From Mycobacterium colombiense CECT 3035 (lineage in GTDB: Bacteria; Actinomycetota; Actinomycetes; Mycobacteriales; Mycobacteriaceae): a DNA stretch of 64,000 nucleotides. The stretch lies in contig NZ_CP020821.1 of assembly GCF_002105755.1 (NCBI RefSeq), forward strand, positions 4,836,001 through 4,900,000. Direction: 5' to 3'. The notes beneath the pieces were generated by a model. The model saw nothing but the letters and a program-made list of their open reading frames with translations. It was not told the DNA's origin and ran no database searches. Position 1 is the stretch's first letter, and each line of letters begins with the position of its first letter. The position numbers and the translations under genes are program-made. Shown here piece by piece: positions 26,423 to 34,863 of this stretch.

Positions 26423-27879
26423 GGACGCTGACCGAGTTCAACCGCACCCGCGTCGGCCTGATGGGCACGCTGGTGACGCTGCTCGTTGTCGGTGTGGGAC
26501 AAAGCTTCACCAGCGTGCCGATGCTGTTCGCCACGCCGACCTACTACGCGCAATTCGCCGACACCGGCGGCATCAACGCCGGCGACAAGGTGGAAATCGC
26601 CGGGGTGAACGTGGGATTGGTGCGTTCGCTGGTGATCCGCGGCGACCGGGTCCTGGTGGGCTTCTCGATGCCCGGCAAGACGATCGGGACGCAGAGCCGC
26701 GCCGCGATTCGCACCGATACCTTCCTCGGCCGCAAAAACATGGCGATCCAGCCCCGCGGCCCGGATCCATTGCGGCCCAACGGTATAATCCCCTCCGCGC
26801 AGACCACGACGCCATACCAGATCTACGATGCGTTCGTCGATGTCACGAAGGCGGCGACGGACTGGAACATCGACGTCGTCAAACGGTCGCTGAACGTGTT
26901 GTCGGAGACGTTCGACCAGACCGCACCGCACTTGAAGGCAGCCCTGGACGGCGTGGCCAAATTCTCCGGCACCATCGGTCACCGCGACGATCAGATCAAG
27001 CAGCTGCTGACGAACGCCGGCAAGATCACCCGGATACTCGGCGACCGCGGCCCACAGGTCGACGGCCTCCTGGTCGACGCCAACACCCTGCTCGCCGCGT
27101 TCCGGCAGCGCAGCCAGGCGCTGAGCGTTCTGTTGAGCAACGTGTCGGCGGTGTCGACGCAGGTGTCCGCATTCATCAAGGAGAACCCCAACGCGCACCA
27201 TGTGCTGCAGCAGCTGGGCACCGTCAGCGACGAGCTGGTCAAGCGCAAGAAGGAACTGTCCGACGTGCTCGTGTTGGTCAGCAGATATACCGCATCCCTG
27301 ACCGAGGCGGTCGCGTCCGGACCGTTCTTCAAGGCCATCGTGGCGAATCTGCTTCCCTACCAAGTCCTTCAGCCGTGGGTCGACGCGGCGTTCAAGAAGC
27401 GGGGCATCGACCCGGAGAACTTCTGGCGCAGCGCGGGGCTGCCGGCGTTTCGCTGGCCGGACCCCAACGGCACCCGGCTGCCCAATGGCGCACCACCGCC
27501 GGGGCCGCGGGTGCTCGAGGGCACCCCGGACCACCCGGGTCCGGCCGTCCCGCCGGGATCGCCGTGTTCGTACACGCCCGCCGCCGACGCCCCGCCGCGG
27601 CCGGGAGATCCGTTGCCGTGCGCACTTTCCGGCCAGGGCCCGTTCGGCCCGGTCCCCGGCGGGTTCCCGGCCCCGCTCGACGTCGAGGCGTCGCAGCCCA
27701 ACCCCGACGGACCGCCCCAGGCCCCGGGTATCCCGAGCGGCGGCCGCCCGGGTGAGGCCCCGCCGGACGTTCCCGGCACTCCGGTGCCGCTCCCGGCGCA
27801 CGCCCCGCCGGGGGCGCGTACCGAGAAGCTGCCGGCGCCGTTCGCCGCGCCCGACGGGACGGGGGGCAATGGCCGATGA
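26419..27879 (+). CDS. mce2C: Mce-family protein Mce2C
   Basis: A 486-residue subunit with an N-terminal anchor (~12-32), MCE domain (FADTGGINAGDKVEIAGVNV, then RTDTFLGRKNMAIQ), helical needle region, and a C-terminal tail from about residue 345 that is extremely rich in Pro, Gly and Ala (GPFGPVPGGFPAPLDVEAS and many PP pairs). The tail is a disordered extension seen in several MceC proteins and may reach into the cell wall. Starts in ATGA overlap with mce2B and ends overlapping mce2D. Confidence 0.92.
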   Translation: MRTLTEFNRTRVGLMGTLVTLLVVGVGQSFTSVPMLFATPTYYAQFADTGGINAGDKVEIAGVNVGLVRSLVIRGDRVLVGFSMPGKTIGTQSRAAIRTDTFLGRKNMAIQPRGPDPLRPNGIIPSAQTTTPYQIYDAFVDVTKAATDWNIDVVKRSLNVLSETFDQTAPHLKAALDGVAKFSGTIGHRDDQIKQLLTNAGKITRILGDRGPQVDGLLVDANTLLAAFRQRSQALSVLLSNVSAVSTQVSAFIKENPNAHHVLQQLGTVSDELVKRKKELSDVLVLVSRYTASLTEAVASGPFFKAIVANLLPYQVLQPWVDAAFKKRGIDPENFWRSAGLPAFRWPDPNGTRLPNGAPPPGPRVLEGTPDHPGPAVPPGSPCSYTPAADAPPRPGDPLPCALSGQGPFGPVPGGFPAPLDVEASQPNPDGPPQAPGIPSGGRPGEAPPDVPGTPVPLPAHAPPGARTEKLPAPFAAPDGTGGNGR

Positions 27880-29375
27880 GCACCATCTTCGACATCCGTA
27901 ACCTGCGACTGCCCAAGGTATCCGCCCGGGCGTTGGTGGTGGCGGCGCTGGCGGCGGTCTTCGTCTTCATCGCGGCCGCCGCCGGGGTTCAGCTGTACCG
28001 GAAACTCACCACGACCACCGTCGTCGCGTACTTCTCCGAGACCCTCGCGCTCTACCCGGGCGACAGGGTTCAGATCATGGGAGTGCGGGTCGGGTCGATC
28101 GACAAGATCGAGCCGGCCGGCGACAAGATGCGAGTCACGTTGCACTACAACAGCAAATACCGGGTACCGGCAAAGGCCACGGCGTCGATCCTCAATCCCA
28201 GCCTGGTGGCCTCGCGCACCATCCAGTTGTCACCGCCGTATACCGGTGGCCCGGTGCTGCGTGACGGCGAGGTCATCCCGATCGAGCGCACGCAGGTGCC
28301 CGTCGAGTGGGATCAGCTGCGCGACTCCATCAACGGGATCCTGCGGCAGCTCGGTCCGACACCCCGGCAACCGGCGGGGCCGTTCGGCGACGTCATCGAA
28401 TCGGCCGCCGACAACCTGGCCGGCAAGGGGAAGAAGGTCAACGACACCCTGAACAGCCTGTCGCAGGCCCTGACCGCGCTTAACGAGGGCCGCGGAGACT
28501 TCGTCGCCATCACCAAGAGCCTAGCCGAGTTCGTCACCGCGCTCTATCAGCACAAGCAACAGTTCGTCGCGCTCAACGACAACCTGGCCCAGTTCACCGA
28601 CTGGTTCACCAAGTCCGATCACGAGGTGGGAGACACCATCACGCGCCTCGACGACGTGCTCGGCGATGCTCGAAAGTTCTTGAACGACAACGGGTCTGTT
28701 CTGACCCGCGATGTCGACAACCTCGGTGACGTGACCACCACGATCCTGCAGCCCGAGCCGCGAAACGGCCTGGAAACCGCCCTGCACGTGCTGCCCACCT
28801 TCGCCGGCAACTTCAACAACCTCTACCAGCCCGCGCACAGCTCGTTGGTGGGGCTGTTCGCGTTTCCCAACTTCGCCAATCCGATTCACTTCCTGTGCAG
28901 CGCCATCCAGGCCGGCAGCCGGCTGGGCTATCAGGATTCGGCCGAACTGTGCGCGCAGTATCTGGCCCCGGTGCTCGATGCCATCAAATTCAACTATCCA
29001 CCGGCCAGCCTGAACCTGTTCAACTCCGCGGCGACCCTGCCCAAGGAGGTGGCCTACTCCGAAGAGCGACTGCACCCGCCGCCCGGATACAAAGACACCA
29101 CGGTGCCGGGGATCTTTTCGCGCGACACCCCCTTTTCGCACGGCAACCACGAGCCGGGGTGGGTGGTCGCGCCGGGAATGCAGGGGACGCAGGTCCAGCC
29201 GTTCACCGCCGACATGCTCACGCCCGAATCCCTGACCGAGTTGATGGGTGGTCAAGACGCCGCACCGCCGCCGCCGGGGACCAACGCCTCCGGACCGCCG
29301 AACGCCTTCGACGAGTCGAATCCCCCAGCCCCGCCGTGGTTTCCGCGGCCCGCACGCCCGGGGCCGGCCCAGTGA
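27876..29375 (+). CDS. mce2D: Mce-family protein Mce2D
   Basis: A 499-residue Mce subunit with the N-terminal anchor (~16-40), MCE domain (YFSETLALYPGDRVQIMGVR to RTIQLSPPY), long alpha-helical region and a Pro-rich C-terminal end (DAAPPPPGTNASGPPNAF). It overlaps mce2C by ATGA and mce2E by TGATG. Subunits A, B, C, D, E and F each supply one chain to the presumed hexamer. Confidence 0.92.
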   Translation: MSTIFDIRNLRLPKVSARALVVAALAAVFVFIAAAAGVQLYRKLTTTTVVAYFSETLALYPGDRVQIMGVRVGSIDKIEPAGDKMRVTLHYNSKYRVPAKATASILNPSLVASRTIQLSPPYTGGPVLRDGEVIPIERTQVPVEWDQLRDSINGILRQLGPTPRQPAGPFGDVIESAADNLAGKGKKVNDTLNSLSQALTALNEGRGDFVAITKSLAEFVTALYQHKQQFVALNDNLAQFTDWFTKSDHEVGDTITRLDDVLGDARKFLNDNGSVLTRDVDNLGDVTTTILQPEPRNGLETALHVLPTFAGNFNNLYQPAHSSLVGLFAFPNFANPIHFLCSAIQAGSRLGYQDSAELCAQYLAPVLDAIKFNYPPASLNLFNSAATLPKEVAYSEERLHPPPGYKDTTVPGIFSRDTPFSHGNHEPGWVVAPGMQGTQVQPFTADMLTPESLTELMGGQDAAPPPPGTNASGPPNAFDESNPPAPPWFPRPARPGPAQ

Positions 29376-30517
29376 TGCGCCGGATGGTCGACGCCGCCCG
29401 CCGCGGGTTGGTGGTCCTGCTGGTCCCGGCGATGTTGACGTCCTGCAATTGGCGGGGCATCGCCGACGTGCCGCTGCCGGTCGGCCACGGCACCGGCGCC
29501 GACCACATGACGATCTACGTGCAGATGCCGGACACGCTGGCGTTGAACACCAACAGCCGGGTCAGGGTCGCCGACGTATGGGTCGGCACGGTGCGGGCGA
29601 TCACCCTGAAGAATTGGATCGCCACGCTGCGGCTGGATCTCGATCCCGGGGTGCGGCTCCCGGCGAATGCGACCGCAAAGATCGGCCAGACCAGCCTGCT
29701 GGGCACCCAGCACGTCGAGCTGGCCGCGCCGAAGAACCCGTCCGCGCAACCCCTGAAGAGCGGCGACACGATCCCGCTCAGGGATTCCTCGGCCTATCCC
29801 ACCGTCGAGCGGACGCTGGCCAGCGTCGCGGTGATCCTCAACGGCGGCGGCATCGCGAACCTCGACGCGATCCAGACCGAGGTCGTCAACATCCTCGATG
29901 GTCATGCCGAGCAGATTCGCGAATTCCTCGGGCGGCTGGACACTTTCATCACCGAGTTGAATCGCCAGCGCGATGACCTCACCGGCGCGATCGATTCGAG
30001 CAACGAATTGCTGACCATTTTCGCGAACCGCAAGGACACGCTGGACCGGGTCCTGACCGACATCCCGCCCCTGATCCGGCATTTCGCCGATACCCGCGAA
30101 CTGTTCGCCGACGCCACCGAATCCCTGGGCCGGTTCAGCAGCGCCGCCAACCGGGCGCTCGCCGATACCCGGCCGAACCTCTACCGCAGCCTGCTGTCGC
30201 TGCAGCGGCCGCTGGGCCAACTCGTCCCAGCCTCCCCGTTCGTGGCCGGCGCACTGAAATTGGGCCTCACCGCGCCGTTCAACATCGACGACGTCAACCA
30301 GGTGATCCGCGGCGACTACGTCAACGTCTCCGCCGCGCTCGACCTGACTCTGTCCACCATCGACAACACGATGCTCACCGGCACCGGGCTTTCCGGCGCA
30401 CTCCGGGCGCTCGAGCAGTCGTGGGGACGGGACCCGAACACCATGATCCCGGACGTCCGCTACACGCCGAACCCGAACGACGCCCCCGGCGGGCCACTGG
30501 TGGAAAGGGGCGAATGA
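29375..30517 (+). CDS. mce2E: Mce-family lipoprotein Mce2E
   Basis: A 380-residue subunit that differs from the others in having a lipoprotein signal: the lipobox is LTSC with C24, after a hydrophobic stretch (RGLVVLLVPAML). The MCE domain follows (MPDTLALNTNSRVRVADVWV, then QTSLLGTQHVELA). Mce E subunits are the lipidated member of the complex in mycobacteria. The start ATG at 29375 overlaps the mce2D stop; frames extending further upstream run through mce2D and are not real. Confidence 0.92.
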   Translation: MRRMVDAARRGLVVLLVPAMLTSCNWRGIADVPLPVGHGTGADHMTIYVQMPDTLALNTNSRVRVADVWVGTVRAITLKNWIATLRLDLDPGVRLPANATAKIGQTSLLGTQHVELAAPKNPSAQPLKSGDTIPLRDSSAYPTVERTLASVAVILNGGGIANLDAIQTEVVNILDGHAEQIREFLGRLDTFITELNRQRDDLTGAIDSSNELLTIFANRKDTLDRVLTDIPPLIRHFADTRELFADATESLGRFSSAANRALADTRPNLYRSLLSLQRPLGQLVPASPFVAGALKLGLTAPFNIDDVNQVIRGDYVNVSAALDLTLSTIDNTMLTGTGLSGALRALEQSWGRDPNTMIPDVRYTPNPNDAPGGPLVERGE

Positions 30518-30520
30518 AAG

Positions 30521-32071
30521 ATGTTGCCCCGCATGATCAAAACTCAGCTGGTGCTACTGACCGCGGTGGCGGTCGCCGCGGTGGTGGTGCTCGGCTGGTA
30601 CTACCTGCGGATACCGAGCCTGGTCGGCGTCGGTCGATACACCCTCTACGCCGAGCTGCCGCAGTCCGGGGGCCTGTATCGGACGGCCAACGTCACCTAT
30701 CGGGGAATCACCATCGGCAAGGTCACCGCCGTCGAACCGACCGAGCGGGGCGCGCGCGCAACGCTGAGCATCGAGGACGGCTACCGGATACCGGCCGACG
30801 CGTCGGCCAATGTGCATTCGGTCTCGGCGGTCGGCGAGCAGTACGTCGACCTGGTATCGACCGCCAACCACGGTCCGTACCTGGCCGATGGCCAGGCGAT
30901 CAGCAAGAGCACGGTGCCCAGCCAGATCGGTCCCGCCCTGGATGCCGCCAACCGCGGATTGGCGGTGCTGCCCAAAGACAAGGTCGCCTCGCTGCTCTAC
31001 GAGGCGTCGCAGGCCGTGGGCGGACTCGGCCCGTCGCTTCGGCGCCTGGTGGACGCCACCCAGGCGATCGCGCACGACTTCCGGGGCAGCGTCGGCGACG
31101 TCGACGACATCATCGAACGTTCGGCGCCCATCATCGACAGCCAGGCCGATTCCGGTGAGACGATTGGGCGTTGGGCCGCCAACCTGAACACCTTGGCCGC
31201 GCAGACCGCGCGGCAGGATCGGTCGCTGCGCAGCATTCTGGCCAACGCAGCACCGACGGCCACGCAGGTGAACGCCACCTTCGGCGGCGTGCGGGAGTCG
31301 TTGCCGCAGACGCTGGCCAACCTCGAGGTCGTGATCGACATGCTCAAGCGCTACCACAACGGCGTCGAGCAGGCGTTGGTCTTCCTGCCGCAGTCGGGGG
31401 CGATCGCGCAGTCGGTGACCGCGCAATCGCCGGGCCAGGCCGCGCTGGGGGTCGGTGCCATATCGCTCAACCAGCCACCGCCGTGCCTCACCGGATTCCT
31501 GCCGGCTTCGGAGTGGCGCGCGCCGGCGGATACCAGCACCGCGCCGCTGCCGGCCGGCACCTACTGCAAGATCCCGATGGATGCGACGAATGTCGTTCGC
31601 GGAGCGCGCAATTACCCGTGCGTGGATGTGCCGGGCAAGCGGGCCGCGACTCCGCGGGAGTGCCGCAGCCCCGAACCCTACGTGCCCTTGGGCACCAACC
31701 CCTGGTATGGCGACCCCGACCAGATCCTGACCTGCCCCGCACCGAGCGCGCGGTGTGACCAACCCGTGAAGCCGGGCCTGGTGATCCCGGCGCCGTCGGT
31801 GAACAACGGCCTCAATCCGCTGCCCGCCGACCAGCTGCCGGGCACCCCTCCGCCGGTCAGCGACCCGCTGCAGCGGCCCGGATCGGGCACCGTGTTGTGC
31901 AACGGGCAGCAGCCGAACCCGTGCGTGTACACCCCGAGTGCGCCGCCCGCAGCGCTCTACGACGTGCGCAGCGGCACGGTCGTCGGTCCCGACGGTGTGG
32001 TCTATTCGGTTGCGAATTCGGCCAATATCGGCGACGAGGGCTGGAAGGAGATGCTGGGGCCCGCGGGCTGA
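30521..32071 (+). CDS. mce2F: Mce-family protein Mce2F, last gene of the operon
   Basis: A 516-residue subunit with an N-terminal anchor (~6-25), MCE domain (ELPQSGGLYRTANVTYRGIT, then SAVGEQYVDL), helical region, and a long Cys- and Pro-containing C-terminal domain (residues ~320-500, including NYPCVDVPGKRAATPREC) that is probably extracellular and disulfide-bonded. The last residues are IGDEGWKEMLGPAG. No mce-associated (mas) genes follow; the operon ends here, and the HNH relic follows on the other strand. Confidence 0.92.
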   Translation: MLPRMIKTQLVLLTAVAVAAVVVLGWYYLRIPSLVGVGRYTLYAELPQSGGLYRTANVTYRGITIGKVTAVEPTERGARATLSIEDGYRIPADASANVHSVSAVGEQYVDLVSTANHGPYLADGQAISKSTVPSQIGPALDAANRGLAVLPKDKVASLLYEASQAVGGLGPSLRRLVDATQAIAHDFRGSVGDVDDIIERSAPIIDSQADSGETIGRWAANLNTLAAQTARQDRSLRSILANAAPTATQVNATFGGVRESLPQTLANLEVVIDMLKRYHNGVEQALVFLPQSGAIAQSVTAQSPGQAALGVGAISLNQPPPCLTGFLPASEWRAPADTSTAPLPAGTYCKIPMDATNVVRGARNYPCVDVPGKRAATPRECRSPEPYVPLGTNPWYGDPDQILTCPAPSARCDQPVKPGLVIPAPSVNNGLNPLPADQLPGTPPPVSDPLQRPGSGTVLCNGQQPNPCVYTPSAPPAALYDVRSGTVVGPDGVVYSVANSANIGDEGWKEMLGPAG

Positions 32072-32085
32072 TCGGAGCCCGGGCT

Positions 32086-32337
32086 AGTTGTTGTTGGTGG
32101 TGGTTGGGGTTGGAAGGGTGTGTACCAGCACCAGTCGGCGCGTTCGCCAGTGGGTCCGGGGCAGGGCGGTACCGCGGGTGGGGGTGTTGTTGGTGGGCGG
32201 GCCAGGGATCCCGGGCTCAGCGTCCGGCCGTCCTCGTCGGTGACGACGGGGGCGTGTGCGGGTCCGGTGATGGTGATGAGGCCTCGATGGTCCTTCGGAG
32301 ACACCTCCACGATCGAAGACATAACGCCATCATCGCA
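32086..32337 (-). pseudogene. C-terminal fragment of a DUF222/HNH-endonuclease (13E12-like) gene
   Basis: On the minus strand the text VEVSPKDHRGLITITGPAHA, then EDGRTLSPGSLARPP, PPCPGPTGERADWCWYTPFQ and a PPPTTT tail resembles the C-terminal end of the mycobacterial DUF222/HNH proteins of the REP13E12 type. It lacks the DUF222 body and HNH motif; upstream (32340-32470) is unrelated sequence in the 3' part of the TVP38 gene. It is therefore a truncated relic, not a gene. This occupies most of the 345-bp gap between mce2F and the TVP38 gene. Confidence 0.45.
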
Positions 32338-32416
32338 GCCACCACCGACAAGGATCGCCGCTCTGTGGCCGCTGGAACTGAAGTGGCACAAGGGATTCAA
32401 CGGCAGCGGAAGGCCC

Positions 32417-33139
32417 TTACGAATCCGACTCAGGCGAACCGTTGCCCTCGTCGTCCTTCGCGTGCCCACGCCATTTCCGGTATCCGCGATGCGCGGCGAA
32501 CGCGCCGGCGATCGCGCTGATGCACCACACCGCTATCGCGGCGTAGGCCAATGGCGAGGAGCGGTTCCCGATCGAGGCGCCCAGCGCGGTGTAGGCGAAC
32601 GCGCGCGGGGCCGAGCCGATGAACGCGCCAACGGCCATCTGCCACACCGGAACTCCGAACGCCCCGAATGCGTACGAGGCCAGCGCGTCCGAGATGCCGG
32701 GGACGAAGCGCTGGCCGACGACCGCCCACAGGCCCCCGCGCCCGATCAGCGCGTCCATACGATCGGCCCGCATCGCGCCCAGCAGCGCGCGGGCGCCCTC
32801 GCGGCCGGCCCGCCGACCGACGAAGCTCGCGACGATGGCGGTGCCCACCGTCGCGCCCAGCGTCACGAAGACGCCTAGCAGCGGCCCGAACAGCAACCCG
32901 CTGCCCGCGGCCAGTATCGAGCCGGGCACGAACAACGCACCGACCACCGCCGAGACCACCACGTAGGTCAGGGGCGCCGCCGGGCCGGTCGCCGACACGA
33001 TGGCCCGGATCTCGTCGATGTTGATCACCCGCGCGACGGCCACCAGATAGAAGACAGCGCCCAGGAATGCGGCGAACACGGCGAGGCGCACGATGTGAGC
33101 CCGCCGCGATGCCGTTGGGGGAGCGTGGTTGTCGTCCAT
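32417..33139 (-). CDS. TVP38/TMEM64 (DedA-like) membrane protein
   Basis: A 240-residue protein with about five to six membrane segments and the VTT/SNARE-associated domain (FVPGSILAAGSGLLFGPLLG, then GQRFVPGISDALASYAFGAF with the conserved F-x-P-G re-entrant motifs). Members of this superfamily are proposed lipid scramblases or ion-dependent transporters. It starts eight bases after the recD stop, so it is the last gene of the recCBD transcript. It corresponds to Mtb Rv0625c, which is separated from recD there by a toxin-antitoxin pair and another gene that are absent here. Confidence 0.82.
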   Translation of the reverse strand: MDDNHAPPTASRRAHIVRLAVFAAFLGAVFYLVAVARVINIDEIRAIVSATGPAAPLTYVVVSAVVGALFVPGSILAAGSGLLFGPLLGVFVTLGATVGTAIVASFVGRRAGREGARALLGAMRADRMDALIGRGGLWAVVGQRFVPGISDALASYAFGAFGVPVWQMAVGAFIGSAPRAFAYTALGASIGNRSSPLAYAAIAVWCISAIAGAFAAHRGYRKWRGHAKDDEGNGSPESDS

Positions 33140-33147
33140 GCCGACCG

Positions 33148-34863
33148 CTACCCGAACGACCGCAGCCGCTGCCGCAGCCCGGTTGCCCGCACCGCGCGGC
33201 GCTCGATGGCGGCGCGCACCGAAGCCTCGGGGCCCACCACCCGCACTTTGGTCTTCGCCCGGGTCACCGCGGTGTAGAACAACTCCCGCGTCAGCAATCG
33301 CGAATCTTCCGGCGGTATCAACACCGTCACCTCGTCCGCCTGGCTGCCCTGGCTCTTGTGGATGGTCATGGCATGCATCGTCTCCACCTCACCGAGGCGG
33401 CTGGTCGCGAAGTCCAGCGGTCCGCTCGCGGCGGCGACGACCGCGCGCAGGCCGTCCGCTCCCGCCACCGTCACGCCGGTGTCGCCGTTGTAGAGGCGCA
33501 GGCCGTAGTCGTTGGCCGTCACCAGCAGGGGGCGCCCGGCGTACCATTGCGACCAGGCCGGCTGGCCCGTCGCCTCGCCAATCCACTTCTGCACCAGCGT
33601 GTTCCAGTGGTTTGCGCCGTAGGGGCCCTCGCGGTGCGCGCACAACAGCCGGTGCTCGTCCAGCGTGGCCAGCGCCTCGTCGACCGCGCCGAGCAGCGCG
33701 GCCGAGCGCAGCCGCAGCGCGTGGGTGACCAGCACCTCGCGCAGCCGCTCGGCCGGCCGCTCGGCATCCACCCACTCGATGTGTTCACCGCCGGCCACCA
33801 GCAGCTGCACGACGCGGTCGCCGTCGCCGACCCGGATCGCCTCGGCCAGTGCGCCGATCGAGGTGCCGAACCGGTGTGGCGTGCGCAGCGCCGCCACCCG
33901 CACGTCGTCGCGGGCGGCCAGCCCGTCCACCAGGTCGGCCAGCACCGCGCCCGCTTCCACCGAGGCCAGCTGGTCGGGGTCACCGACCAGGATCAACCGG
34001 GTGTCCGGCCGCACCGCTTCGACCAGCCGCGCCATCATGGTCAGCGACACCATCGACGTCTCGTCGACCACGATGACGTCGTGCGGCAGCCGATTGCCGC
34101 GATTGTGCTTGAACCGCACGGACGTATCCGGCCGGGGACCGAGCAGGCGGTGCAGCGTGGTCCCCGACAGCCCGGTCAGGCGCGCCCTGTCCACCGCGGT
34201 GAGCTCCTCGCTTCCCGCGGCCACCGCCTCGGCCAGCCGGGCGGCCGCCTTGCCGGTTGGTGCGGCCAGCGCGATCCGAGGTCGGGGCCGGCCGGCGCGC
34301 TCCGCCTGTTCGACCAGCAGGGCGAGCAGGCGGGCGACCGTGGTGGTCTTGCCGGTGCCGGGCCCGCCGGTCAGCACGGTCAACGCCTGCGCCACCGCGA
34401 CCTCGGCGGCGGCCCGCTGTTCCTCGTAGCCGGGACCGAAAAGCCGTTCGTAGCTGGATGATTCGACGGTCTCCGGGGCCACCGACAGGGCCAGCAGGTC
34501 GGCGCAGACCTGCTCCTCCTCGATCCAATACCGGTCGAAGTAGAGCAGGTCGCCCAGCAGCCGCAGCACCGGCGGCGTTTGAAGCAGGGCGCTAGCCCGC
34601 GCCGCCGCCATCCAGTCGTCGGCGCCGGGCCAGGGCAGGTAGTCGTCGGCGCCGACCTGGGCGGGCACGCTGCGCAGGTCGACGCAGACCGAACCGCCCC
34701 GCAGCGCGCGCACCACCAGGGCGACCGCCAGCGCCACCCGCTCGTCGGTTTCGCCGGTGAGCGAGGTAAGCCGTTGCGCCACATGCACGTCGGCGGGCTC
34801 GAACACACCGGCATCGGTGAACGTGCGCAGCAGCCCGGTGGCGAACTTGGCTTCGACGGTCAC
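33148..34863 (-). CDS. recD: Exodeoxyribonuclease V alpha chain (RecD helicase)
   Basis: A 571-residue SF1B helicase of the RecBCD complex, moving 5' to 3'. Walker A is TGGPGTGKTTT (about residue 168), Walker B lies in VIVVDETSMVS, and the C-terminal helicase motifs are ILVGDPDQLASVE and AMTIHKSQGSQADEVTV, with VTRAK at the end. The GTG at 34863 overlaps the recB stop by four bases, which also fits the expected length. In mycobacteria RecBCD is known to act in single-strand annealing, while AdnAB resects ends for homologous recombination. Confidence 0.93.
   Translation of the reverse strand: MTVEAKFATGLLRTFTDAGVFEPADVHVAQRLTSLTGETDERVALAVALVVRALRGGSVCVDLRSVPAQVGADDYLPWPGADDWMAAARASALLQTPPVLRLLGDLLYFDRYWIEEEQVCADLLALSVAPETVESSSYERLFGPGYEEQRAAAEVAVAQALTVLTGGPGTGKTTTVARLLALLVEQAERAGRPRPRIALAAPTGKAAARLAEAVAAGSEELTAVDRARLTGLSGTTLHRLLGPRPDTSVRFKHNRGNRLPHDVIVVDETSMVSLTMMARLVEAVRPDTRLILVGDPDQLASVEAGAVLADLVDGLAARDDVRVAALRTPHRFGTSIGALAEAIRVGDGDRVVQLLVAGGEHIEWVDAERPAERLREVLVTHALRLRSAALLGAVDEALATLDEHRLLCAHREGPYGANHWNTLVQKWIGEATGQPAWSQWYAGRPLLVTANDYGLRLYNGDTGVTVAGADGLRAVVAAASGPLDFATSRLGEVETMHAMTIHKSQGSQADEVTVLIPPEDSRLLTRELFYTAVTRAKTKVRVVGPEASVRAAIERRAVRATGLRQRLRSFG

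Noticed and set aside
32897..33024. Possible mobile-element ends near the recD/TVP38 junction
   Set aside because: No terminal inverted repeats, target duplication or transposase text found.
33067..34461. A 464-codon plus-strand frame opposite recD
   Set aside because: It is antisense to recD helicase motifs and has no coding character.
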